From Rhodanobacter thiooxydans (lineage in GTDB: Bacteria > Pseudomonadota > Gammaproteobacteria > Xanthomonadales > Rhodanobacteraceae), in NCBI RefSeq assembly GCF_021545845.1, contig NZ_CP088923.1, positions 620,001 through 684,000 of the forward strand: DNA of 64,000 nt. The letters are read 5' to 3'. How positions within the stretch are numbered: the first letter of the stretch is position 1; every line of letters starts with the position of its first letter. Shown in pieces: positions 54,350 to 63,693 of this stretch. The position numbers and the translations under genes are program-made. The notes beneath the pieces are model-generated. The model was given only the letters and a program-made list of their open reading frames with translations, made no database searches and was not told where the DNA came from.

Positions 54350-54855
54350 GCGCTGGCCGCCTGCTTGCGATGCTTCTCCAGCCGCTTCAGCAGCAGGCTG
54401 CGTTTCAGCGGCGACAGGTAGTCGACGAACACCTTGCCTTCCAGGTGGTCCATCTCGTGCTGCACGGCCACCGCCAGCGGGCCTTCGGCCTCGTAGACGA
54501 AGTCCCTGCCGTCGGTGTCCTGCGCCTTCACCTTCACCCTCAGCGCACGGGTGACGTCGGCGTACAGGCCGGGGAAGGACAGGCAGCCCTCCTGGTACAC
54601 CTGTGCGCCATTCTTCTCGACGATCTCGGCGTTGATCAGCACCAGCGGCTGGTTGCGCTCCTCGCTCATGTCGATCACCAGCACGCGCTGGTGCACGTTG
54701 ACCTGGGTGGCGGCGAGGCCGACGCCGTTGGCGGCGTACATGGTTTCGAACAGGTCGGCGACGAACTGCTTCAGCTTGGCGTCGAACACGGTCACCGGCG
54801 TGGCGCGGGTGCGCAGTCGGGGGTCGGGGAATTCAAGAATGGACAACAAGGACAT
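54346..54855 (-). CDS. def: Peptide deformylase
   Basis: 169 residues from ATG 54855 ([16 protein letters not shown]). All three motifs are intact: [16 protein letters not shown] (Cys metal ligand) and QHEMDHLEG (HExxH). It removes the formyl group from nascent proteins, partnering Fmt. An upstream in-frame ATG at 54915 would add 20 residues before the conserved start and is less likely. Confidence 0.96.
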   Translation of the reverse strand: MSLLSILEFPDPRLRTRATPVTVFDAKLKQFVADLFETMYAANGVGLAATQVNVHQRVLVIDMSEERNQPLVLINAEIVEKNGAQVYQEGCLSFPGLYADVTRALRVKVKAQDTDGRDFVYEAEGPLAVAVQHEMDHLEGKVFVDYLSPLKRSLLLKRLEKHRKQAASA

Positions 54856-55044
54856 TGGGATCACCTCGGCGCCGAAAGTGCGGGCGAATTGGTAAAAAGC
54901 CACCCGAGGCGCCATCTAGAATGGATCTTATTGTACGTCGGCAAACGCCCGAGTACAGACGATTTTTGCCAACTCGCGCCTGTTGCGAGCGTTAACCATT
55001 CGGTTACACTCGACCGAGCATCTGGGGAAGGGGGATTCCCGCCA

Positions 55045-56166
55045 ATGATCAAGAAAATTATCGTGTTGCTGGCCGGCATGCTGGTCACCGTGGCCGTGTA
55101 TGCGGCCGGTGCGCAACTGCGGGCCGATCATCCCGACAGCTACACCGTGCGCCGGGGCGACACCCTCTGGGATATCTCCGCCAAGTTCCTGTCCAAGCCG
55201 TGGCTGTGGCCGGAAATCTGGCAGGCCAATCCGCAGGTGCGCAACCCGCACCTGATCTACCCCGGCGACGTGCTCAACCTGTCCTTCATCAACGGTCCGC
55301 GCCTTGGCCTGCAGCCGAGCGTGCATCGCGAAGGCGAGGCGGTGCCTGCGATCCCGCTGTCCGAGTTGCGGATGTTCCTCAAGGACATGCGGGTGATGGA
55401 CTCGAAGGCGGTCAGCTCCGCGCCGTACGTGGTTGGCCTGGAGGAATCGCGCCTGCGTGGCGCGGTCGGCCAGAACATCTACGTGCGCGGCCTGCAGGGC
55501 GAACCGGGCCAGCGCTGGGCGATCGTGCGGCCGAGCCACGTGTTCCGCGGCTTCAATCAGGGCGACGCGGCCAGCGCCGATCTGGTCGCGCATGATCTGG
55601 ACAGCAACGCGGCGATGGTCAACGCGCCGTGGCGCGAGGATTCGCGCAACGACGGCCACTACGGCAAGGGCGACGACCTCGGCGTCGAGGTCAGCGTGAT
55701 CGGCACCGCCGAGACGCTGCGCACCGGCGACCCGGCGACCCTGCTGCTGCTCGGCGCCACCCAGGAGATCCGCAGCGGCGATCGCATCATGCCGATCGAC
55801 GACAAGCCGTACGACGCCTACTACTACCCGCATGCGCCGAAGTCGGTGCCGGCCAACGCCAAGGTGATCGGCTTCGCCGACGCGATGGACGCGGCCGGGT
55901 CGCGCCAGGTGGTCATGTTGTCGATCGGCGCGAAGGACGGCGTGGACAACGGCCAGACCTACACGATGATGCAGCCCGGCGAGACGATCCACGACGACGT
56001 GGCCAGCAACAGCTGGCGGCGTGGCGTGGGCGAGAAGGTCAAATTGCCCGACGAGTACATCGGCCACGTGATGGTGTTCCGCACCTTCGACCGGGTCAGC
56101 TACGGCCTGGTGATGGACGGCCTGCGGCCGGTGCACGTCGGTTCCCGTCTGGTTCTGCCCGAATAA
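55045..56166 (+). CDS. Exported LysM-domain protein
   Basis: 373 residues from ATG 55045 behind a GGGGAAGGGGGA purine run. Signal or anchor helix IKKIIVLLAGMLVTVAVYAAG, then one LysM domain (SYTVRRGDTLWDISAKFLSKPWLW...LIYPGDVLNLSF, about 33-85) and about 285 residues of uncharacterised beta-rich sequence. LysM domains bind peptidoglycan. This gene family sits upstream of dprA in many gammaproteobacteria and is divergent from def, as here; its function is unproven. Confidence 0.9.
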   Translation: MIKKIIVLLAGMLVTVAVYAAGAQLRADHPDSYTVRRGDTLWDISAKFLSKPWLWPEIWQANPQVRNPHLIYPGDVLNLSFINGPRLGLQPSVHREGEAVPAIPLSELRMFLKDMRVMDSKAVSSAPYVVGLEESRLRGAVGQNIYVRGLQGEPGQRWAIVRPSHVFRGFNQGDAASADLVAHDLDSNAAMVNAPWREDSRNDGHYGKGDDLGVEVSVIGTAETLRTGDPATLLLLGATQEIRSGDRIMPIDDKPYDAYYYPHAPKSVPANAKVIGFADAMDAAGSRQVVMLSIGAKDGVDNGQTYTMMQPGETIHDDVASNSWRRGVGEKVKLPDEYIGHVMVFRTFDRVSYGLVMDGLRPVHVGSRLVLPE

Positions 56167-56202
56167 GAGCCTGCGACCAGCGTTGCGGCATCTGCCTACG
56201 GG

Positions 56203-56226
56203 ACGGCGCGGCTTCCACCGCGCCGT
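56203..56226 (+). terminator. Terminator-like hairpin after the LysM gene
   Basis: ACGGCGCGG (56203-56211) pairs with CCGCGCCGT (56218-56226) around a 6-nt loop and is followed by TTCCTTTG, a weak T tract. It lies 37 nt after the stop codon and 33 nt before dprA. Confidence 0.5.
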
Positions 56227-56258
56227 TTCCTTTGCGGCCCGCTCCGTAAACTGCCGCC

Positions 56259-57431
56259 ATGAGCATGGACGATCCTGATGAACTTCGCGCCTGGCTGATC
56301 GCCTTGCGCACGCCCGGCCTCGGCCCGGGCGGCCTGCGCGAGCGGCTGGATGCGGCCGGCGGCGACATCCGCGCCGCGCTGGCGCAGTTGCGTCGCGACG
56401 CGGCGCGGCTGGACGAGCTGGCGCAGGCTTGGTTGGCGCGGCCGAACGAGGCGCGACTGGACGCCGACCTGACCTGGCTGGCCGAACCCGGGCATCGGCT
56501 GCTGCGCTGTACCGAGGCGGATTTTCCGCCGCAGCTGGAGCACATCCCGCAGCCGCCGGCGGTGCTGTTCGTGGTCGGCGACGCCGGCTTGCTGCTGTAT
56601 CCGCAGGTGGCCATCGTGGGCGCGCGCGGCGCCAGTGCGGTGGGCCTGACGCATGCCCGCGCGTTCGCGCTGGCGCTGGCCGAAGCCGGTTTCGCCATCA
56701 CCAGCGGCATGGCCGACGGCATTGACGGCGCCGCCCACCTGGCCGCGCTGGATGCCGGCGCGAAGACGCTCGCGGTGGTCGGCACCGGCGCGGACCGGGT
56801 GTACCCGCGCAAGCACCATGCACTGGCCCGGCGGCTGGCCGCGCAGGGCGCGCTGGTCAGCGAGTTCCCGCCCGGCACGCCGGCGCGCCCGGACCACTTC
56901 CCGCGGCGCAACCGGATCATTGCCGGACTGGCGCTGGGCACGCTGGTGGTCGAGGCTGGCCTGCGTTCGGGCTCGCTGATCACCGCCCGGCTGGCCGCCG
57001 AGCAGGGCCGCGAGGTGTTCGCGCTGCCCGGTTCCATCCATCATCCGCTGGCCCGCGGCTGCCACCGGCTGATCCGCGATGGCGCCCGGCTGGTCGAGAC
57101 CGCCGCCGAAATTGTCGAGACATTGACATCGGCAGCGCGCATGCTTGGCGGCGAACTGGCCGCGCGGCTGGATGCAGCCGGCGGTGCGGCGGCCGGCGTG
57201 TCGCGGATCGCGGGCGGCGACGCGGCAAGCGCACCTGTCGGCGCCGACGGCGACCCCGGGTATCGTTGGCTTTTGACCGAACTTGGCCATGAACCAGCGA
57301 CATTGGACGAACTTGTGCAACGTACCGGGCAGTCCGCTGCTGCACTTTCCTCGATGCTGCTGATGCTGGAACTGGAGGCGAGGGTGGCGAGCCTGCCGGG
57401 TAACCGCTACCAGCAATTGCCCGGCGGCTGA
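56259..57431 (+). CDS. dprA: DNA-processing protein DprA
   Basis: 390 residues. It loads RecA on single-stranded DNA during natural transformation. The Rossmann-like core reads VAIVGARGASAVGLTHARAF, ITSGMADGIDGAAHLAALDAGAKTLAVVGTG, DHFPRRNRIIAGLALGTLVVEAGLRSGSLITARLAAEQGREVFALPGS; a C-terminal winged-helix-like domain (about 325-390) includes DELVQRTGQSAAALSSMLLMLEL. Confidence 0.95.
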   Translation: MSMDDPDELRAWLIALRTPGLGPGGLRERLDAAGGDIRAALAQLRRDAARLDELAQAWLARPNEARLDADLTWLAEPGHRLLRCTEADFPPQLEHIPQPPAVLFVVGDAGLLLYPQVAIVGARGASAVGLTHARAFALALAEAGFAITSGMADGIDGAAHLAALDAGAKTLAVVGTGADRVYPRKHHALARRLAAQGALVSEFPPGTPARPDHFPRRNRIIAGLALGTLVVEAGLRSGSLITARLAAEQGREVFALPGSIHHPLARGCHRLIRDGARLVETAAEIVETLTSAARMLGGELAARLDAAGGAAAGVSRIAGGDAASAPVGADGDPGYRWLLTELGHEPATLDELVQRTGQSAAALSSMLLMLELEARVASLPGNRYQQLPGG

Positions 57432-57476
57432 GTCGCCATCGGGCGCTGTTTGCGGGGGTACCGGGCTTGACAGTCG

Positions 57477-57504
57477 TTGGCGCGGCATGGTTTCAACTAT
57501 ATAT
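57477..57504 (+). promoter_or_regulatory. Possible topA promoter
   Basis: A TATATA-type tract (57498-57504) follows TTGGCG (57477-57482) at 15-17 nt; a perfect TTGACA (57467-57472) also lies upstream but at a spacing of about 25 nt, too long for it. The AT run stands out in the 122-bp dprA-topA gap. Low certainty. Confidence 0.35.
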
Positions 57505-57553
57505 ATGCCCGGCACGGAAGCGCCGGTGATTCACTTTCGGATATCCCGTTTTC

Positions 57554-60037
57554 ATGGCAAAAAACCTGCTCATCGTCGAATCACCGGCCAAGGCCAAGAC
57601 GATCAACAAATACCTTGGCAAGGACTTTCAGGTCCTCGCCTCCTATGGCCACGTGCGCGACCTGAAGCCGAAGGAGGGCGCAGTCGACACCGAGCACGGT
57701 TTCGCGATGGCCTACGAGGTCATCGAGCGCAACGAGAAGCACGTCGACGCGATCGCCAAGGCGGCCAAGCTGGCCGACGACATCTATCTGGCGACCGACT
57801 TGGACCGCGAAGGCGAGGCGATCAGCTGGCACATCAGCGAGATCCTCAAGCAGCGCGGTCTGGTCAAAGGCAAGCAGATGCACCGCGTGGTGTTCTCCGA
57901 GATCACGCCGAAAGCGATCAAGGCCGCGGTGGCCGCGCCGCGGCAGCTCTCGCACGACCTGGTCGACGCCCAGCAGGCGCGGCGCGCGCTGGACTACCTG
58001 GTCGGCTTCAACCTGTCGCCGGTGCTGTGGCGCAAGGTGCAGCGCGGGCTGTCCGCCGGCCGCGTGCAGTCGCCGGCGCTGCGCATGATCGTCGAGCGCG
58101 AGGAAGAGATCGAGGCGTTCAAGGCGCGCGAGTACTGGACCATCGAGGCCCAGCTCAAGCACGCCGAAGGCGACTTCACGGCGCGCCTGTCCAGGCTCAA
58201 CGGCAAGAAGTTCGAGCAGTTCGACCTCACCAGCGAGGCCGACGCACTGGCCGCCCGCGACGCGCTGAAGCAGGCTGCGCGCGGCCGCCTCACGGTCAGC
58301 GAGGTCAGCTCGAAGGAGCGCAAGCGCCGTCCGGCCGCGCCGTTCACCACCTCCACCCTGCAGCAGGAAGCGGCACGCAAGCTCGGCTTCACCACCAGCC
58401 GCACGATGAAGGTGGCGCAGGGCCTGTACGAGGGCGTGGCGCTGGGCAGCGAAGGCAACGTCGGCCTGATCACCTACATGCGTACCGACTCCACCATGCT
58501 CGGCGACGACGCGGTGGCCGAACTGCGCCAGCTGATCGCCCGCGACTTCGGCAGCCAGGCGCTGCCGGATGCGCCGCAGATGTACAAGACCAAGTCGAAG
58601 AACGCACAGGAAGCGCACGAGGCGATCCGCCCGACCTCGGCCATGCATACGCCGAAGTCGGTGGCGTCCTTCCTCAACGACGACCAGCGCAAGCTGTATG
58701 AACTGATCTGGAAGCGCACCGTCGCCTGCCAGATGATCCATGCCACCCTGAACACGGTCACCGCCGAATTCGCCGTGCGCGGCGTGGCCGGCGGCGACGC
58801 CGCGTTCCGCGCCAGCGGCACCACCGTGGTCGATCCCGGCTTCCTGGCCGTGTACGAGGAGGGCCGCGACCAGAAGGGCGCCGAGGACGACGACGAGGGG
58901 CGCCGGCTGCCGCGCCTGGCGGTGGACGAGCAGGTGCCGCTGCACGACATCGCCGCCGACCAGCACTTCACCGAGCCGCCGCCGCGCTACTCCGAGGCGA
59001 GCCTGGTCAAGACGCTGGAGGAATACGGCATCGGCCGCCCCTCGACTTACGCCAGCATCATCCAGGTGCTGCAGAACCGCGAGTACGTGTTCCTCGACAG
59101 CCGCCGCTTCAAGCCCAGCGACGTCGGTCGCGCGGTCAGCAAGTTCCTTACCCAGCACTTCACCCGCTACGTCGATTACGACTTCACCGCGAAGATGGAA
59201 GACGAACTCGATGCGGTCAGCCGCGGCGAGGAAGCCTGGATGCCGCTGATGGAGCGCTTCTGGCAGCCGTTCAAGCAGCAGGTGGACGAGAAGACCGAAT
59301 CGGTCGACCGCAGCGAGGCCACCGGCGCGCGCGAGCTGGGCAGTGACCCGAAGAGCGGCAAGCCGGTATCGGTGCGGCTGGGCCGGTTCGGGCCGTATGC
59401 AGCGATCGGCACCAAGGACGACGAGGACAAGCCGCAGTTCGCCTCGTTGCGGCCCGGCCAGAGCATGCACACGATCACCCTGGCCGAGGCGCTGGAGCTG
59501 TTCAAGCTGCCGCGCCAGCTGGGCAGCGCGCCGAACGGCGAGGAAGTCAGCGTGGCGATCGGCCGCTTCGGCCCGTTCGTCAAGCAGGGCGGCACCTATG
59601 CCTCGCTGAAGCCCGAGGACGATCCGTACACGATCGAATTGCCGCGCGCGCTGCAGATCGTGCAGGACAAGCTGGAGATGCTGGCCAACCGCGTCATCCT
59701 CGATTTCGGCAACGGCGTGCAGGTGCTGAACGGTCGCTACGGTGCCTATATCACCGACGGCGAGAAAAACGCGCGCATCCCGAAGGAACAGGAGCCGAAG
59801 GAGCTGACCGAGGCGCAGTGCCTGGAACTGCTGGCTGCGGCGCCGGTGCGCAAGGGCCGCTTCGGCAAGAAGACGGCGACCAGGAAGACGGCCGTGAAGA
59901 ACGCCGCGCCGGCGAAGAAGGCGGCGGTGAAGAAGGCTGCCGTCAAGAAGACCCCGGCGAAGAAGACGGCAGCAAAGAAGACCGCGACCAAGAAGGCCGC
60001 CGTAAGGAAGCCTGCGAAGGGCAAGGCCGGGGCCTGA
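57554..60037 (+). CDS. topA: DNA topoisomerase I
   Basis: 827 residues from ATG 57554. Type IA topoisomerase that relaxes negative supercoils. Toprim start LLIVESPAKAKTINKYLG and DLDREGEAISWHI, active-site Tyr308 in GLITYMRTDST, and YGIGRPSTYASIIQVLQNREYV. The C-terminus has GRFGPY-type repeats (about 590-740) instead of E. coli-like Cys4 zinc ribbons, and ends with a tail of about 60 residues rich in Lys and Ala (KKAAVKKAAVKKTPAKKTAA), similar to histone H1 tails and likely to bind DNA. The smg gene often found between dprA and topA is absent. Confidence 0.96.
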   Translation: MAKNLLIVESPAKAKTINKYLGKDFQVLASYGHVRDLKPKEGAVDTEHGFAMAYEVIERNEKHVDAIAKAAKLADDIYLATDLDREGEAISWHISEILKQRGLVKGKQMHRVVFSEITPKAIKAAVAAPRQLSHDLVDAQQARRALDYLVGFNLSPVLWRKVQRGLSAGRVQSPALRMIVEREEEIEAFKAREYWTIEAQLKHAEGDFTARLSRLNGKKFEQFDLTSEADALAARDALKQAARGRLTVSEVSSKERKRRPAAPFTTSTLQQEAARKLGFTTSRTMKVAQGLYEGVALGSEGNVGLITYMRTDSTMLGDDAVAELRQLIARDFGSQALPDAPQMYKTKSKNAQEAHEAIRPTSAMHTPKSVASFLNDDQRKLYELIWKRTVACQMIHATLNTVTAEFAVRGVAGGDAAFRASGTTVVDPGFLAVYEEGRDQKGAEDDDEGRRLPRLAVDEQVPLHDIAADQHFTEPPPRYSEASLVKTLEEYGIGRPSTYASIIQVLQNREYVFLDSRRFKPSDVGRAVSKFLTQHFTRYVDYDFTAKMEDELDAVSRGEEAWMPLMERFWQPFKQQVDEKTESVDRSEATGARELGSDPKSGKPVSVRLGRFGPYAAIGTKDDEDKPQFASLRPGQSMHTITLAEALELFKLPRQLGSAPNGEEVSVAIGRFGPFVKQGGTYASLKPEDDPYTIELPRALQIVQDKLEMLANRVILDFGNGVQVLNGRYGAYITDGEKNARIPKEQEPKELTEAQCLELLAAAPVRKGRFGKKTATRKTAVKNAAPAKKAAVKKAAVKKTPAKKTAAKKTATKKAAVRKPAKGKAGA

Positions 60038-60610
60038 GTGCCGCAGCGCTTCACCCTCGCCGAACTCGACGGCGCCGCCGCGCTGCTGCACGGCGGCGGC
60101 GTGCTGGCCTATCCCACCGAGGCGGTGTTCGGCCTCGGCTGCGACCCGCACGACCGCGCCGCGTTCGAGCGCGTGTTTGCCCTGAAGCAGCGTCCGGCGA
60201 CCCAGGGCGTGCTGCTGATCGCCGCCGATTTCGCCCAGGTCGAGCGCTACATCGAACTTGGCGCGGTGCCGGACGAGGTGCTGCGCGAGGTGCGCGCGAG
60301 CTGGCCCGGCCCGTACACCTGGATCTTCCCGCGCTCGGCCGAGGTGCCGGCCTGGGTTGCCGGTGCGCATGCCGGCATCGCCTTGCGGGTCACCGCGCAC
60401 GGGCCCGCCGCCGCGCTGTGCCGCGCGTTCGGCGGCGCGCTGGTGTCGACCAGCGCCAACCCGTACGGTCAGCCGCCGGCGCGCAGTGCGCAGACCGTGG
60501 CGGACTACTTCGGCGACGCGCTGGATGGCCTGCTGGACGCCCCGCTGGGCGGCCAGGCCAGTCCCACGGTGATCCGCGATGCGCTGTCGGGCGCTATCAT
60601 CCGCGCCTGA
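60038..60610 (+). CDS. tsaC: Threonylcarbamoyl-AMP synthase
   Basis: 190 residues from GTG 60038, directly after the topA stop. YrdC/Sua5 fold; it makes threonylcarbamoyl-AMP for the t6A modification of tRNAs that read ANN codons. Signatures: GGGVLAYPTEAVFGLGCDP (KxR loop later: FALKQRPATQGVLLI), WPGPYTWIFP, IALRVTAHG and LVSTSANPYGQPPA. The N-terminal RFTLAELDGAAALLHGG fits the short TsaC type rather than long Sua5. Confidence 0.94.
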   Translation: MPQRFTLAELDGAAALLHGGGVLAYPTEAVFGLGCDPHDRAAFERVFALKQRPATQGVLLIAADFAQVERYIELGAVPDEVLREVRASWPGPYTWIFPRSAEVPAWVAGAHAGIALRVTAHGPAAALCRAFGGALVSTSANPYGQPPARSAQTVADYFGDALDGLLDAPLGGQASPTVIRDALSGAIIRA

Positions 60611-60741
60611 ACGTTCAGGGGGCGTGCCGGTCATGCATCAGCTGAACCGGAGTGGGATGTCGGCGACGGCCGTTCATGCCGCCGTTCGCCGTGCGGCGCG
60701 ATGCTGCCGGGCGTGACGCACCGAGGATCAGGAGACCGCAC

Positions 60742-62121
60742 TTGGCCATCGTTTACGACACCTACCAGCGCGAGGCGCCGCTGCGGTTGCCGCTGCTCGG
60801 CGCGGACGACCCGGCGCGGGTGGTGGCCTGGCGCCATGGCGCGGCGGTAAGCGCAACGAGCTTCCTGGCGCAGGTGCAGGCGGTGGCGGCGACCCTGCCG
60901 ACTGCCGCCGCTGCGGTGAACCTGTGCGAGGACCGCTATGCGTTCCTGGTCGCGTTCTGCGCCATCGCGCTGCGCGGCCAGGCCAACCTGCTGCCGTCGT
61001 CGCGTGCGCCGCAGGCGGTGGACGAGGTGATGGCGGCGCACCCGGGCTGCTATGCGCTGGGTGAGCAGGCGTTCGACCCGGCCCCGCGCGGCTACCGGCA
61101 GCTGCCGCCGCTGGATGGCGCCGCGGCAAGGGAACCCGCCGCGCCCTGGCCGACGCTCCCGGCCGGGCAGGTGGTGGCGATCGGCTACACCTCCGGCTCC
61201 ACCGGCACGCCTGGCGCGAACCCGAAGAGCTGGGCCAGCTTCCATGCCAGCAACGCCGGCAACCTGGCGCGGCTGCGCGCGCTGGCCGGGCCGCGTTTCG
61301 GGATCGTCGCCACGGTGCCGCCACAGCACATGTACGGCATGGAGATGTCGGTGCTGCTGCCGCTGCTGGGTGGCGTCGGCGTGCACGCCGGGAGGCCGTT
61401 CTTCCCGGCCGACGTGGCCGCCGCGCTGGCCGAGCTGCCGGCGCCGCGCGTGCTGGTGACCACCCCGGTGCATCTGCGCGCGCTGGTCGAGTCGGGCATT
61501 GCGCTGCCGCCGGTCGCCGCACTGCTGTCGGCCACGGCGCCGCTGCCGGCGGAACTGGCGCGCACCGCCGAGCAGCGCTTCGGCGCACCGCTGCTGGAGG
61601 TGTTCGGTTCCACCGAGACCTGCGTGTTCGCCAGCCGCCGCCCCGCCGTGGACGAGGGCTGGTCGCTGTACGACGGTGCCAGCCTGCACCCGCAGCCGGA
61701 CGGCACGCTGGTGCAGGCGCCGCAGCTGGACGCGCCGGTGGCGCTGGCCGACATCGTGAGCCTGTCCGACGGCGGCCGCCGCTTCCGCCTGTGCGGCCGC
61801 CACGCCGATCTGCTGGAGATCGCCGGCAAGCGTGCCTCGCTGGCCGACCTCACCCGGCGCCTGCTGGCCATCCCGGGCGTGCGCGACGGCGCGGTGTTCC
61901 AGCTCGGCGGCGGCGACGCGCTGGGCGTGCACCGCATCGCTGCGCTGGCGGTGGCGCCGGGGCTGGACGAACACGCCATCCTCGATGCATTGCGCCGCGC
62001 GATCGACCCGCTGTTCCTGCCACGCCCGCTGAAGCTGGTCGAGGCGCTGCCGCGCAACGAGACCGGCAAGCTGCCACGCGCGGCGCTGCTGGCGCTGCTT
62101 GGCCAGCACGACGATGAATGA
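60742..62121 (+). CDS. Acyl-CoA synthetase-like AMP-dependent ligase
   Basis: 459 residues from TTG 60742, chosen because AGGAG (60730-60734) is 7 nt upstream; upstream in-frame starts lack a ribosome site. ANL adenylation fold: P-loop YTSGSTGTPGANPKSW, VFGSTETCVFASRRP, LCGRHADLLEIAGKRASL hinge region and the catalytic Lys in PRNETGKLPRAAL. The short N-terminus and the P-loop variant resemble ligases found in aryl-polyene/xanthomonadin clusters, but no acyl carrier, ketosynthase or other partner is nearby. The substrate is unknown. Confidence 0.85.
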   Translation: MAIVYDTYQREAPLRLPLLGADDPARVVAWRHGAAVSATSFLAQVQAVAATLPTAAAAVNLCEDRYAFLVAFCAIALRGQANLLPSSRAPQAVDEVMAAHPGCYALGEQAFDPAPRGYRQLPPLDGAAAREPAAPWPTLPAGQVVAIGYTSGSTGTPGANPKSWASFHASNAGNLARLRALAGPRFGIVATVPPQHMYGMEMSVLLPLLGGVGVHAGRPFFPADVAAALAELPAPRVLVTTPVHLRALVESGIALPPVAALLSATAPLPAELARTAEQRFGAPLLEVFGSTETCVFASRRPAVDEGWSLYDGASLHPQPDGTLVQAPQLDAPVALADIVSLSDGGRRFRLCGRHADLLEIAGKRASLADLTRRLLAIPGVRDGAVFQLGGGDALGVHRIAALAVAPGLDEHAILDALRRAIDPLFLPRPLKLVEALPRNETGKLPRAALLALLGQHDDE

Positions 62122-62227
62122 GCCGCCGGCCCGCGCCAGGGCGTGCGGCTTCGCTGCCGTCGGCTGACCGCGCAGCCGCTACAATGCCGGGCTGCGCCGG
62201 CTGGCGCGCCTCACTCGGAGCAGCCCA

Positions 62228-63526
62228 ATGAAGGTCCTGGTCATCGGCGGCGGCGGTCGCGAACACGCACTGGCGTGGAAGCTCGGGCAATCCCCCCAGG
62301 TCGACGAGGTGATCGTGGCGCCAGGCAACGCCGGCACCGCGCGCGAGCCGGGCGTGCGCAACGCCGAGGTGGCCGCGGACGATCTCGACGGCCTGCTGCA
62401 GCTGGCGAAGCGAGAAAAGGTCGGGCTGACCGTGGTCGGCCCCGAGGTGCCGCTGGTGGCCGGCGTGGTCGACCGCTTCCGCGCCGCCGGCCTGCGCATC
62501 TTCGGCCCGCGCGCGATCGCCGCGCAGCTGGAAGGCTCCAAGGCGTTCGCCAAGGATTTCCTGCGACGGCACAACATTCCCACCGCGCACTATGCGGTGT
62601 TCACCGAACTCGATCCGGCGCTGGCCTACGTGCGCCAGCAGGCCCATCGAAGCGGGGGCGCGCCGATCGTGATCAAGGCCGACGGCCTGGCTGCCGGCAA
62701 GGGTGTGGTGGTGGCGCTGACCCTGGCCGATGCGGAACTGGCGCTGCACGACATGCTCGGCGCGCATGCGTTCGGCGACGCTTCGGCGCGGGTGGTGGTC
62801 GAGGAGTTCCTCGACGGCGAGGAAGCCAGCTACATCGTGATGAGCGACGGCAGCCACGCGCTGCCGATGGCCTCCAGCCAGGACCACAAGCGCCGTGACG
62901 AAAACGACCTCGGCCCCAACACCGGCGGCATGGGCGCGTACTCGCCGGCGCCGGTGGTCACGCCGGAGGTCGAGCAGCGCATCCTCAGGGAAGTCATCGA
63001 GCCGACCCTGCACGGCATGGCGGCCGAGGGCGCGCCGTTCATCGGTTTCCTCTATGCCGGTCTGATGATCGACAAGTCCGGCGCACCGAAGGTGATCGAG
63101 TTCAACGTGCGCTTCGGTGATCCGGAAACCCAGCCGATCCTGCTGCGGCTGAAGTCCGACCTGGTCGAGCTGATCGACGCGGCGCTGGACGGCCGGCTAG
63201 AGCAGACCCGCGCGCGCTGGGACGCGCGTCCGGCGATCGGCGTGGTGATGGCGGCCGGTGGCTATCCGGGGCGGGTGCGCCTGGGCGACCCGATCGAGGG
63301 CCTCGACCTCGCGGCAGGCGCCGAGGTCAAGGTATTCCATGCCGGTACCCGGCTCGACCCGCAGGGGCGGGCGGTTACCGCCGGCGGCCGCGTACTCACC
63401 GTGTGCGCGCTGGGCAACGACCTCGCGGCGGCACGCGAAAGCGCCTATGCGACGCTTGGCCGCATCCATTACGACGGCGCGTTCTGCCGGCGCGACATCG
63501 CGCATCGGGCTCTGCACCGGCCCTGA
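62228..63526 (+). CDS. purD: Phosphoribosylamine-glycine ligase
   Basis: 432 residues. Second step of purine synthesis, joining glycine to phosphoribosylamine with ATP. ATP-grasp enzyme: start MKVLVIGGGGREHALAWKL, PIVIKADGLAAGKGVVVALT, VEEFLDGEEASYIVMSDG, NTGGMGAYSPAPVV and KVIEFNVRFGDPETQPILLR are all conserved. purH is not adjacent in this window. Confidence 0.97.
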   Translation: MKVLVIGGGGREHALAWKLGQSPQVDEVIVAPGNAGTAREPGVRNAEVAADDLDGLLQLAKREKVGLTVVGPEVPLVAGVVDRFRAAGLRIFGPRAIAAQLEGSKAFAKDFLRRHNIPTAHYAVFTELDPALAYVRQQAHRSGGAPIVIKADGLAAGKGVVVALTLADAELALHDMLGAHAFGDASARVVVEEFLDGEEASYIVMSDGSHALPMASSQDHKRRDENDLGPNTGGMGAYSPAPVVTPEVEQRILREVIEPTLHGMAAEGAPFIGFLYAGLMIDKSGAPKVIEFNVRFGDPETQPILLRLKSDLVELIDAALDGRLEQTRARWDARPAIGVVMAAGGYPGRVRLGDPIEGLDLAAGAEVKVFHAGTRLDPQGRAVTAGGRVLTVCALGNDLAAARESAYATLGRIHYDGAFCRRDIAHRALHRP

Positions 63527-63693
63527 GCCGCGCCCGCTGGCCGCATACGCCGACGCATGGTAGCCCATCAGATGGCTTGACTTTTCCGCGCAGCGCTTTT
63601 TGGGCTATGCTTGAAACTTCCCCCGCGTAGAGTCGTGGCGCAAAGCGCCTGAACGACTTCGTGCTTGATTTCACGCTTTGACGAGGTTTTCCC

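Noticed and set aside
63577..63611. Promoter for the YbaY-like gene (TTGACT and TATGCT)
   Set aside because: The spacing is 23 nt, outside the normal 16-18 nt for a sigma-70 promoter.
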